Assembly (NCBI RefSeq): GCF_000368045.1
Contig: NZ_KB849230.1
Coordinates: forward strand, 1 to 64,000
Length of the DNA: 64,000 nucleotides
DNA from: Acinetobacter johnsonii CIP 64.6
GTDB taxonomy: Bacteria; Pseudomonadota; Gammaproteobacteria; Pseudomonadales; Moraxellaceae
Direction: 5' to 3'
Shown here piece after piece: positions 10,565-19,079 of the stretch; position 1 is the stretch's first letter; each line of letters begins with the position of its first letter. A model generated the notes under the pieces. The model saw nothing but the letters and a program-made list of their open reading frames with translations. It had not been told where the DNA came from and did no database searches. The translations under genes and the position numbers were made by a program.

Positions 10565-12514
10565 TTATTGACTTCTAAAAGGGATATTTTGCATGCGCTG
10601 GGTGATCGACTGTGGCCCCTGTCCAAGCAGAACACCATAATGGGTCGCATTACTCATGACATGCTTGACGTAATCGCGAGTTTCAGTCAAAGGAATACTT
10701 TCTGTGTATTGATCCGCCGCAATCGGCTGATTATCAGGCTGCCAACGGCGCGCACGATTTGGCCCTGCGTTATAACCTGCTGTGGCAAGTACAGGACTGT
10801 TACTTAATTGGCTTTGAATCATGGACAAGTAGAATGTGCCATAACGAACATTGGTATTCATATCACTCAGTGCAGCAGGATTATAGGTTTCACCCATTTG
10901 TCTAGCGACTAGTTTTGCCGTATCTGGCATGATTTGCATCAAACCACCTGCCCCCACATGCGAGCGAGCATGGGTAACAAATCGGCTTTCTTGGCGCATT
11001 AATCCATACGCCCATGCAGGATCTATGCCTGCATTGCGACTATGGCTGACCACATAGCTTTGATGCGGCATGGCATAACGATAACTGTAGTTATGTTGCT
11101 TGACGGTTCGATCGGCTGCATAGATCGCGCGGTCATACCATCCCATTTCGGTTGCACGTTTGGCAGCAGCCAAAATTAAGCCATCATCTTGTTTTAAATA
11201 CGCTTGTCGAACTGCCCAATTCCATTCACGGTTGACATAATTGTCTGGCGCATTGACGTTGCGCAGTGCAAAAGCGCGGCTAAAGTGAATATCTTGACTC
11301 AAACGCTGCGCATCCGCATTGCTCGGTTGGGTATTTGCTGGAATCGTTTGATAACGCTGACCAATACGATCTTTTGCCAATAAGTTATGATAATCGTCAC
11401 CTACTGACAATTTTTTGAAGATCTCGCGCGCCAGTGCTTTTGATTTTGCATCACCACGTTGTTCTGAAGCACGGGCTAACCAATACTGCCAGCGATCTTC
11501 TTGTTTCTGCGTCACACTCATGCCATCAATGGCACGAATGACACTCTCCCATGCGCCGAAACGAATGGCTTGGCGTGCATAAATTTCAGCTTCTTCTTCA
11601 CTCAGTGCTAAACCATAGCTCCGATCGAAAGCTTGCAACACTTCGACATTAAAATTATTTTTCATGACGGTTGTGCCACCGATATACCCCACGGCTCGGT
11701 ACAACGCTTTTTGCACCGACTCAGGTGTCCCCTCAGCAGCACGCTTTACCGACGCCAGTGCAGTATTTAGATCACTGTCGGCTAAGCGCCCAATGGCATA
11801 AATTAAATACGCTTGATCTGCCGCCGATGCTTTCGGTGCGGACCAGAGATAGTTCAGGGGATCAGCTTGAATGCTATTCAGCTGTGCCAACGACAGATTC
11901 ATGCCAATGGTTTGTGCGGTTGCAATCGCTTGACCTGACTGCCCTGCACGTAGCTGCGCCCATAAACGTTGTTGTTTGTCTTGCTCCGTCATCAGTGGAC
12001 TAGACAACATCATACGCCCCAGCCCTGTACAAGACTCAGGTTGTGAATTGGTCGTGAGCCAAACATCTTTATATTCGGCAAAAACCAAAGGATCGTCTGA
12101 CTTGGCACGGACTTGCGCCATGGCACAGCTTTCTGCGCGATCTGCATTGGACACATAGGCCAATACCGGCTGCGCGGAAGCAAAGTCGGCCATTTTAACT
12201 TTTTCTTCGATGTAATCTGCTGCTAACTTCTCAGCCATGGCAGATTGCGGATAGCGCTGTGCAAATCCGACAATATTCGCCGCAGGTTGCAACGCCAAAT
12301 TACTGTTAAGCACCCAGTATTCAGGATAATAACCCAGCACATCACCCTGCATACTACTTTGATATTGCTGTAATAAACCAACATTGCCTGCATTTGCTGC
12401 ACGCAAGGCATCATTAAACTGTTCATCTGCGGCATGTGTCGCTGCCGATAGACCCAAGGCAGCCACACCCAACGCAAACACTTGATAATATTTATTCTGT
12501 AATCGTTTTAACAT
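10565..12514 (-). CDS. slt: Soluble lytic murein transglycosylase (Slt70 type)
   Basis: This periplasmic enzyme cleaves the MurNAc-GlcNAc bond of peptidoglycan to form 1,6-anhydro ends. The 649-residue product has a signal peptide ending near THA, then a long all-helical superhelical domain. The C-terminal lysozyme-like domain carries catalytic Glu in GLMRQESRF, then GAGGLMQIMP and the AGYNAGP motif. I chose the ATG at 12514 because GAAGG lies 7 nt upstream and the signal peptide starts there; an upstream ATG at 12532 has no clear ribosome site. The RNase-T2-like gene follows after 18 bp. Confidence 0.94.
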   Translation of the reverse strand: MLKRLQNKYYQVFALGVAALGLSAATHAADEQFNDALRAANAGNVGLLQQYQSSMQGDVLGYYPEYWVLNSNLALQPAANIVGFAQRYPQSAMAEKLAADYIEEKVKMADFASAQPVLAYVSNADRAESCAMAQVRAKSDDPLVFAEYKDVWLTTNSQPESCTGLGRMMLSSPLMTEQDKQQRLWAQLRAGQSGQAIATAQTIGMNLSLAQLNSIQADPLNYLWSAPKASAADQAYLIYAIGRLADSDLNTALASVKRAAEGTPESVQKALYRAVGYIGGTTVMKNNFNVEVLQAFDRSYGLALSEEEAEIYARQAIRFGAWESVIRAIDGMSVTQKQEDRWQYWLARASEQRGDAKSKALAREIFKKLSVGDDYHNLLAKDRIGQRYQTIPANTQPSNADAQRLSQDIHFSRAFALRNVNAPDNYVNREWNWAVRQAYLKQDDGLILAAAKRATEMGWYDRAIYAADRTVKQHNYSYRYAMPHQSYVVSHSRNAGIDPAWAYGLMRQESRFVTHARSHVGAGGLMQIMPDTAKLVARQMGETYNPAALSDMNTNVRYGTFYLSMIQSQLSNSPVLATAGYNAGPNRARRWQPDNQPIAADQYTESIPLTETRDYVKHVMSNATHYGVLLGQGPQSITQRMQNIPFRSQ

Positions 12515-12842
12515 GGGTTTGCCTTCAGTCATCTTTGGATTGCCTAGTCTCGTCTCATCATTTTCATTAGTTTAATAACTCATAACAGACTCTATTGTTC
12601 TCTTATGTAACCTTATGATTAGACAATATTAATTTTCCTGCATTTTCACTTCACAAATCAATCTTTTTAGCTTCAGATTTAAAGCTATAAGTTTATTCAT
12701 ATTTCCTGCTAAAATACGCGCCTTTCGTAGATTTCACATGGTGTTTGATCGCCCTTTTTTGTCGCCAGCCAAGCTCTGCTTTCGCCGCCACAGATACTGA
12801 TCAGACACAAAAACCTAGATTTATCCCCCCTTAGGAGCCTAC
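12515..12842. other. Divergent intergenic region between slt and miaB
   Basis: The region is AT rich and must hold promoters for both directions. For miaB an extended -10 (TGCTAAAAT, 12707-12715) is visible, about 125 bp before the start codon, without a good -35. For slt I see only weak candidates. I found no RNA gene or conserved ORF. Confidence 0.5.
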
Positions 12843-14300
12843 ATGACGGTTCAAACCTTCATTCCAAATGGTGCCCAAGCTGCCTCAGAAAACACTGTTA
12901 CCCAGCCACAGCACACCCCAGCCATCGATGGATCAGTTAAAAAACTGTATATCGAAACGCAAGGGTGTCAGATGAATGAGTATGACAGTCACCGTATGGC
13001 AGACTTACTTGGCGACTCGCACGGTTATGTGCTGACCCAAGACCCGAAAGAAGCAGATATTCTACTCATGAATACCTGCTCGATTCGTGAAAAAGCCCAA
13101 GAAAAAGTGTTCTCTGAATTGGGTCGTTGGCGCAAGCTGAAAGACAAAAATCCTGAACTGATCATTGGTGTCGGTGGTTGTGTGGCCTCTCAAGAGGGTG
13201 ACAACATTCAAAAACGTGCCAACTATGTCGACATGATTTTTGGCCCGCAAACCTTGCACCGTTTGCCACAAATGCTTGATCAGCACTTTAATCAAATCGA
13301 AAAACCCAAGAAAGAAAAAATCAAATTGGTGGATATCTCTTTCCCAGACATTGAAAAATTCGACTTTTTACCTGAACCGCGTGTGGAAGGTTACAAGGCT
13401 TTTGTTTCAATTATGGAAGGTTGTTCAAAATATTGTTCATTCTGTGTAGTGCCCTACACCCGTGGTGAAGAAGTTTCTCGCCCATTGGATGATGTTTTAG
13501 CAGAAATTGCGACATTAGCCGAAAAAGGCGTACGTGAGATTTCTTTATTGGGTCAAAACGTGAATGGTTACCGCGGTGAAACATTCGAAGGCAATATCTG
13601 TACTTTTGCAGACTTGTTACGTCTTGTGGCAGAAATTCCGGGGATTGGGCGTTTACGCTACACCACCTCACATCCACTTGAGTTTAATGATGACTTAATT
13701 GAATGTTACCGTGATCTACCGCAAATGGTGTCGCATCTACATTTGCCCGTACAAAGCGGCTCAAACGATGTATTGCAAGCCATGAAGCGTAACCACACCA
13801 TTGATGTCTATATCGACAAAATTGCTAAATTACGCAAAGTTCGTCCAGATATGCATTTATCCAGTGACTTCATCATTGGTTTCCCGGGTGAAACCGATGC
13901 GCACTTTGAAGAAACTTATCAGTTTATCAAAGATATGGACTTCGACCATTCCTACAGTTTTGTCTATTCAAAACGTCCGGGTACACCCGCGTCTGATCTT
14001 GAAGACACCACCTCTGAAGACGTGAAAAAAGAACGCCTCAGTAAAGTTCAAAAATGGATCAAACGCTCGAGTATTGACAAGACCGATGCCATGCTCGGCA
14101 CCATTCAACGCGTTTTGGTCGAGAAAGTTTCAGACAAAGATCCAAACTTACTGATTGGCACGGCGGATAACACTCGTTATGTGAGTTTTATTGGTGATGC
14201 AGCATGGGTCGGACGTTTCGCCGAAATCGAAGTGACAGAGATTAAAACTTTGAATTTTGTTTATGGTGAACTCTTGAATCTTGAGCCTGACGTGGCGTAA
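12843..14300 (+). CDS. miaB: tRNA-2-methylthio-N6-dimethylallyladenosine synthase
   Basis: This radical-SAM methylthiotransferase adds a methylthio group to i6A37 of tRNAs reading UNN codons. Both iron-sulfur sites are complete: Cys42, Cys79 and Cys113 in the N-terminal domain, and the radical-SAM CxxxCxxC at Cys194, Cys198 and Cys201 (CSKYCSFC). A C-terminal TRAM domain closes the 485-residue protein. The N-terminal ~33 residues before KLYIETQGC are a non-conserved extension. TAGGAG lies 6-7 nt before the ATG. It heads a miaB-ybeZ-ybeY cluster as in E. coli. Confidence 0.97.
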   Translation: MTVQTFIPNGAQAASENTVTQPQHTPAIDGSVKKLYIETQGCQMNEYDSHRMADLLGDSHGYVLTQDPKEADILLMNTCSIREKAQEKVFSELGRWRKLKDKNPELIIGVGGCVASQEGDNIQKRANYVDMIFGPQTLHRLPQMLDQHFNQIEKPKKEKIKLVDISFPDIEKFDFLPEPRVEGYKAFVSIMEGCSKYCSFCVVPYTRGEEVSRPLDDVLAEIATLAEKGVREISLLGQNVNGYRGETFEGNICTFADLLRLVAEIPGIGRLRYTTSHPLEFNDDLIECYRDLPQMVSHLHLPVQSGSNDVLQAMKRNHTIDVYIDKIAKLRKVRPDMHLSSDFIIGFPGETDAHFEETYQFIKDMDFDHSYSFVYSKRPGTPASDLEDTTSEDVKKERLSKVQKWIKRSSIDKTDAMLGTIQRVLVEKVSDKDPNLLIGTADNTRYVSFIGDAAWVGRFAEIEVTEIKTLNFVYGELLNLEPDVA

Positions 14301-14338
14301 TGTAAGGGAATAGATTCTGACTACTTAAAGGAATTCTC

Positions 14339-15415
14339 TTGACTGCAGCGATTCGACGTACAGTAACTTTTCCTGGGGTTTCAATAGAACGTTTAAAGAG
14401 CATGCTCGGTGCTTATAACGGTCATTTGAAACAAATCGAACAGCGTTTAGATGTCACTATTTCCCATCGAGGTGATGCATTTTATGTCGATGGTGAAATG
14501 GATGCAGTTGAGAGAGCCGAAGGTCTGCTCCATCGCCTGCATGAAGAAGCAGAAAATACGGCACAAATCAGTGCCGATACCTTACACCTCATGATTCAAG
14601 GCAGTCAGACTGACCGTGAATTGCAAGAAGACCTCGACGGGCAAGAGCATACTGGTTTAGATGAAGTGTGGCTGCAAACCCGTAAAGGTCGTATCAATCC
14701 ACGCGGTGCCAACCAAAAGCGTTATGTGCAGCGTATTCTACAAAGTGATATTTCTTTTGGTATTGGGCCTGCAGGTACAGGTAAAACCTATCTCGCAGTT
14801 GCAGCCGCAGTCGACATGCTAGAACGTAATGAAATTCAACGGATTTTATTGGTTCGTCCTGCCGTTGAAGCAGGTGAAAAACTTGGTTTTCTGCCGGGTG
14901 ATTTAAGCCAGAAAATTGATCCCTATTTACGCCCACTCTACGACGCCTTGTATGAAATGCTTGGCTTTGAAAAAGTGGCCAAACTGATTGAACGTCAAGT
15001 GATTGAAGTGGCACCACTGGCTTATATGCGTGGTCGAACTTTAAACCACTCTTTCGTGATTTTAGATGAAGCGCAAAACACCACGCCTGAACAAATGAAA
15101 ATGTTCCTCACACGCTTAGGCTTTGGTTCGCGCGCAGTGATTACCGGCGATATCACACAGGTCGACTTACCGCGTGGTCAGCAATCCGGTCTGGCGCATG
15201 CTTTACGCATCATCGACAAAATCAAAGAAATTCACATTACCCACTTCCACTCTCGTGATGTGGTCCGCCACCAATTAGTGCAAAAAATTGTTGAAGCTTA
15301 TGAGGGATGGGATGCAGAACAACATCGCTTAACGGCTGAAGCGCGTGCTGAACGCAAAGCGCGTCAAGAGGCCTTAGTTGCTGAAAATGATACCGCTGCC
15401 GATGCTCAGCATTAA
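14339..15415 (+). CDS. ybeZ: PhoH family ATPase YbeZ
   Basis: This 358-residue cytoplasmic protein is a P-loop NTPase linked with YbeY in rRNA and ribosome maturation. Walker A is GPAGTGKT and Walker B is FVILDEAQN; a KH-like N-terminal part precedes them. The start is a TTG at 14339 with AAAGGA about 7 nt upstream, and no ATG nearby gives the conserved N-terminus. It starts 38 bp after miaB and ends 57 bp before ybeY, so the three are probably co-transcribed. The C-terminal tail (Ala/Glu/Arg rich) is low complexity. Confidence 0.93.
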   Translation: MTAAIRRTVTFPGVSIERLKSMLGAYNGHLKQIEQRLDVTISHRGDAFYVDGEMDAVERAEGLLHRLHEEAENTAQISADTLHLMIQGSQTDRELQEDLDGQEHTGLDEVWLQTRKGRINPRGANQKRYVQRILQSDISFGIGPAGTGKTYLAVAAAVDMLERNEIQRILLVRPAVEAGEKLGFLPGDLSQKIDPYLRPLYDALYEMLGFEKVAKLIERQVIEVAPLAYMRGRTLNHSFVILDEAQNTTPEQMKMFLTRLGFGSRAVITGDITQVDLPRGQQSGLAHALRIIDKIKEIHITHFHSRDVVRHQLVQKIVEAYEGWDAEQHRLTAEARAERKARQEALVAENDTAADAQH

Positions 15416-15422
15416 GTTAAAG

Positions 15423-15450
15423 TCTGCGGGCATTTTAAAATGCCCGCAGA
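15423..15450 (+). repeat. 28-bp perfect palindrome between ybeZ and ybeY
   Basis: The left arm TCTGCGGGCATTTT (15423-15436) is immediately followed by its exact reverse complement (15437-15450). RNA would form a 10-12 bp stem with a tight AU loop. No T tract follows, so it is not a classical terminator. It could be a processing or pausing element or a protein site in DNA. Confidence 0.7.
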
Positions 15451-15472
15451 TATCATTATTTAAGGATCTATT

Positions 15473-15952
15473 TTGAAACTGAGTCTTTCTCTACAACAGG
15501 ACTTTCAAGCACCTGAGTTGGTCTTGAAACGTGGCTATATCAAAAAAGTTGTAGAAACTGTTTTACGTCATATTGGCACGCAGAGTAACTGTGAAATTGG
15601 CATTGCTTGTGTCGACCATGATGAAAGTCATAAATTGAATTTGGAATATCGCGGCAAAGATAAATCAACCAATGTGCTGTCTTTCCCGAGCGATTTACCC
15701 GATGAAATGGCACAAATCCTTGACTCATTTCCTATTGGCGATTTAGTCATTTGCATTCCTGTGGTGCTGTTGGAAGCGAAAGAACAAAACAAAGCGCCAC
15801 TGACGCATTTCACTCATATGTTGGTACATGGCACTTTGCATCTCATGGGCTATGACCATGAAACGTCAGAAGCAGATGCTGAAGAAATGGAAGGTATCGA
15901 AATTGAAATTTTGGCTAAACTCGGTTTTGAAAACCCTTATTTAGAACAGTAA
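15473..15952 (+). CDS. ybeY: Endoribonuclease / rRNA maturation factor YbeY
   Basis: This zinc-dependent metallo-RNase is needed for 16S 3'-end maturation and ribosome quality control. The 159-residue protein carries the signature HGTLHLMGYDH, whose three His residues bind the metal. The start is a TTG at 15473 preceded by AAGGA. The conserved core begins within the first 25 residues, supporting this start. It follows ybeZ; the corC/ybeX gene that comes next in E. coli is absent here. Confidence 0.95.
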   Translation: MKLSLSLQQDFQAPELVLKRGYIKKVVETVLRHIGTQSNCEIGIACVDHDESHKLNLEYRGKDKSTNVLSFPSDLPDEMAQILDSFPIGDLVICIPVVLLEAKEQNKAPLTHFTHMLVHGTLHLMGYDHETSEADAEEMEGIEIEILAKLGFENPYLEQ

Positions 15953-15973
15953 TTATTAAATTTGAAACAACTC

Positions 15974-16005
15974 ACCCGATTCATCTCGATGTGTCGGGTT
16001 TATTT
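15974..16005 (+). terminator. Possible terminator after ybeY
   Basis: The arms ACCCGA and TCGGGT enclose an imperfect inner hairpin and are followed by a weak T-rich run (TTTATTTAT). It lies ~22 bp after the ybeY stop. The interrupted stem makes it a modest candidate. Confidence 0.4.
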
Positions 16006-16054
16006 ATGCTAAAAAATAAAGCAAGATGAAAAAATAGATGAAGAGATTATAAAA

Positions 16055-16465
16055 ATGCATACATCGATTTCAAAACTACTCTGCATTATCGCCCTATCTT
16101 GCACTACACCACTCTATGCTAAGAGCAATGATAAAAATCAAACATCCTGTCAAGAAGTGAAATTTCAAGACACAGCTCAGGCGTGGGCTGGACATTATTA
16201 TTTAAACGGCGTTATGGAGGTCGGTTCCGAACTTTTACTAGAGACCAACGGTAAATTTAAATGGTACTTAGCTGTCGGCTCTTTAGACCAATATGCTGAA
16301 GGGACATGGTGGAAAAACGGCAACTGCATTGGTTTAAAGGCACTGCCGAAATATAGCAAGCATTTAGAAATTTTTCCTAGCCGCCTAGATGTGGAAGAGT
16401 CTCATTTAACTGTGACTTGGATGGGTGGACGTCAAGACGGGGCCTATGTACGCGCAACCCAATAA
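16055..16465 (+). CDS. Small secreted hypothetical protein, 136 aa
   Basis: I do not recognise a family. Residues 1-22 form a signal peptide (hydrophobic core LLCIIALSC, likely cut after LYA). The mature part is ~114 residues with a cysteine near position 33 and another near 91, a possible disulphide. It is rich in aromatic and glycine residues (WAGHYYLNGVMEVGSELLL, AEGTWWKNGNC), which suggests a beta-sandwich or lipocalin-like fold. It is likely periplasmic. It is 102 bp downstream of ybeY and probably has its own promoter. Confidence 0.8.
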   Translation: MHTSISKLLCIIALSCTTPLYAKSNDKNQTSCQEVKFQDTAQAWAGHYYLNGVMEVGSELLLETNGKFKWYLAVGSLDQYAEGTWWKNGNCIGLKALPKYSKHLEIFPSRLDVEESHLTVTWMGGRQDGAYVRATQ

Positions 16466-16598
16466 ATCAAGCTAACCCAAATAGCATAACAACTTAAAAC
16501 AATGATACAGCCATTTAAGGTTGAAGTCTGCAAATGAGAACATGCTTACTCAAGTCAAGACAGCATGTGAATAAGCCGAGACTTATCCACATTTTAAT

Positions 16599-16625
16599 AA
16601 AAAACGGCTGTTAATAAGCCGTTTC
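16599..16625 (-). terminator. Rho-independent terminator of the TonB-dependent receptor gene
   Basis: The complement has AAACGGCT and AGCCGTTT arms with a 7-nt loop followed by T6. It lies ~20 bp past the receptor stop codon. Confidence 0.8.
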
Positions 16626-16643
16626 TGTATTTCTCAAGATTTT

Positions 16644-18791
16644 TTAGAATTGATAGCGGAAAGTGAGCGTTGCATTACGTGGTGCACCATATACCATACT
16701 ATTTTTACCTAAGCCTTCGTAATATTTCTCATCAAACAAATTGTTCACATTCAGCTGAAGTTTAATATTTTGATCAACTTGATAAGCTGCCATCAAGTTC
16801 GCCAACACATAGGCATCTTGCGTAATGCGCCCCGCAGTCTCATCTTTATATGCCTCGCTCTTATAGTTTAAGCCGCCACCAAAGCTCCATCTATCGAGTG
16901 TATATTTGGTAAATAGATTGGCTGAAGTTCTCGCAGCAGTCGTTTGTACTTTTTTGCCATTCGCATCTTCTGCATTAAAATGAGCGACACCAAAACTCAT
17001 GTCCCACTTGTCCGTCAGTTTGCCATCTAACTCTATTTCAAATCCTTTACTCTCCACACCATCCGCACTGCCATAAATATTTTTTACTTCATCACCATCC
17101 ATAATTGTGCCTATAATCTCAGCTACATTATCTTGCTGGGTTAAAAATACCGACATTGATGCATTAAGTTGTTTGTCAAAAAACTCTCCCTTCAAGCCCG
17201 TTTCATAGCTTTTACCTTCACGTGGGTCAAGATATTGACCATCCGCACTCTGCTTATCTTCTGGTTTAAAAATACCTGTATAGCTGGCATACCATGAGTA
17301 ATCTTCCAAAAAGTCGTAAATCAACCCTGCGTATGGTGTCACTTTATTATCAAATTTACGATTGCCTTTACCATCAGCACTTTCATACTCCCAGTTAGAT
17401 ACACGTACACCTGTTACTAACTTTAAAGGCTCTAACAAAGTGAACTTACCTGCTAGATAAGCCCCTGTTTGCGTGGTTTTATTAGATGGATTTGCGACAT
17501 TATTATTAATGGATCCAATAATTTTTGATGGCGTAAAATCATCAAAATCAATCGTCCCATTATCTAAAGTTGGTGACCCATAATAACGATCAGTCAGCTC
17601 ACTTTGGTTATACATAAATCCAGCAAGAACCTCTTGCTGTAGTCCACCTAAAGTGAAAGGTGCTGAAATATAAACATCTGCATTATTTTGCGTAGTCTTT
17701 GAAGTATCGGTGTATGGATATAACCCGCCACTACTATTGGTTGCTTTATCTACAGAGTCGGACCACAGATATAATAATGCTGTCTCTGCATCAATTTCGC
17801 GGTAATCATAATTTACGTTCAACGTAATATCATTAAATAACTTCTGCTTAAATTGGGCAAATGCTGTAGTTGTATTGGTATTCCAATAGGTCCAATCGCT
17901 GGTCACTGTTAAATCACGATCAAAATCTGTTAGCGAGCCATCATTATAAAATGCAGGTAAACCACCCCATTTAATACCTGAACGATCAAGCTCCTGATAA
18001 CTTGCACCCACTGACAAATAAGTGTTGTCTGTTAAATCTGCATCGATCACGCTATAAAATAAGTTATTCTCTTTTTCATACAAATCTGCGAAAGCATCTG
18101 TACTTTCATGTTTAACCACGACTCGCCCACGTACACTACCATCAGTATTTAAGGGTGCAGAAATATCTGCCATGCTGTTCCATGCATTCCACGAACCATA
18201 AGATGAGCTTAATGTACCTGTGAGTTCTTTTGCATTGGCATGTTTACGCACCATGTTAATCGCAATCGAAGGATTACCCGCGCCCGTCATTAAACCGTTT
18301 GCGCCTTTCACCAATTCCACACGGTCATACATACTCAGATCAGGATCACTTGCAATGTCCAGCTCAGACGAACTCGGTACACCATCAAATAAGTAATAAT
18401 CCACATCAAAACCACGTGCTGTCGGATATTGACGTTCATCCCAGCGATTGGTAGTGACTCCTGTCACGCTGTTCAACATATCTTGGAAAGAATTAATATT
18501 TGCATCATCTAAATACTCGCGGGTTAAAACTTTAACCGACTGCGGTGTTTCACGAAGCGACAAATTTAATTTGGTCGAAGTACTGGCACTCTTAGCCGTA
18601 TAACTCTTTGTTCCTTCTGTTACGGCTGGATTCTCTTCCTCAGCCTGAACAGTGATGGTTTCAAGCTGGGTGCTTTCATTGCCTACTGTAGATGCTGCAG
18701 ATACCAACGTCGGGAGAAATACCGTTGCTGCTGCCATAGCCAACATCAGTGGGCTAACTTTGAAGCGATTCAATGTTGGAGAGTTGTACAT
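16644..18791 (-). CDS. TonB-dependent siderophore receptor
   Basis: This 715-residue outer-membrane receptor imports a ferric siderophore, most like the FpvA/FhuE-type family (TIGR01783-like). It has a signal peptide ending at VSA, a TonB-box-like ETITVQA segment, a plug domain (about residues 75-190, with TPQSVKVLTRE, RGFDVDYYLFDGVP and VELVKGANGLMTG) and a 22-strand-type barrel. It ends ATLTFRYQF, with the terminal aromatic expected of an outer-membrane barrel. There is no N-terminal signalling domain, so it should not use an anti-sigma cascade. A Fur box covers its promoter. The ligand cannot be told from sequence. Confidence 0.93.
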   Translation of the reverse strand: MYNSPTLNRFKVSPLMLAMAAATVFLPTLVSAASTVGNESTQLETITVQAEEENPAVTEGTKSYTAKSASTSTKLNLSLRETPQSVKVLTREYLDDANINSFQDMLNSVTGVTTNRWDERQYPTARGFDVDYYLFDGVPSSSELDIASDPDLSMYDRVELVKGANGLMTGAGNPSIAINMVRKHANAKELTGTLSSSYGSWNAWNSMADISAPLNTDGSVRGRVVVKHESTDAFADLYEKENNLFYSVIDADLTDNTYLSVGASYQELDRSGIKWGGLPAFYNDGSLTDFDRDLTVTSDWTYWNTNTTTAFAQFKQKLFNDITLNVNYDYREIDAETALLYLWSDSVDKATNSSGGLYPYTDTSKTTQNNADVYISAPFTLGGLQQEVLAGFMYNQSELTDRYYGSPTLDNGTIDFDDFTPSKIIGSINNNVANPSNKTTQTGAYLAGKFTLLEPLKLVTGVRVSNWEYESADGKGNRKFDNKVTPYAGLIYDFLEDYSWYASYTGIFKPEDKQSADGQYLDPREGKSYETGLKGEFFDKQLNASMSVFLTQQDNVAEIIGTIMDGDEVKNIYGSADGVESKGFEIELDGKLTDKWDMSFGVAHFNAEDANGKKVQTTAARTSANLFTKYTLDRWSFGGGLNYKSEAYKDETAGRITQDAYVLANLMAAYQVDQNIKLQLNVNNLFDEKYYEGLGKNSMVYGAPRNATLTFRYQF

Positions 18792-18911
18792 AAAACTATG
18801 TCCTTATAACAGGGATCGAATATTTAAAGGCATGCACGCTCTCACCCCATCGCTTCGCTATAAAGAAAGATGTCTCAATGCTTAAAATATTTAACAAAAA
18901 ATACACTGCAA

Positions 18912-18939
18912 ATGATAATTATTTTTATTATCAATTCAA
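18912..18939 (-). promoter_or_regulatory. Fur box overlapping the receptor promoter
   Basis: The 19-bp site at 18914-18932 matches the Fur consensus at 15 of 19 positions. On the minus strand a -35 TTGAAT (18934-18939) and a -10 TATCAT (18912-18917) with a 16-bp spacer bracket it exactly, so bound Fur would block RNA polymerase. The predicted start lies ~115 bp before the receptor ATG. Confidence 0.75.
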
Positions 18940-19079
18940 GTTTTAAGGAGTAAACCTAATTTGTTGTTTTTTATTGTTTAAAAAAATTAAAAGTCAAAGC
19001 AAATAAATAACATATTGTTTTTTAAAATTTTATTAAATTTAAATTAATTATAATAATTTTACGTAAAGAAGTGCACAGC

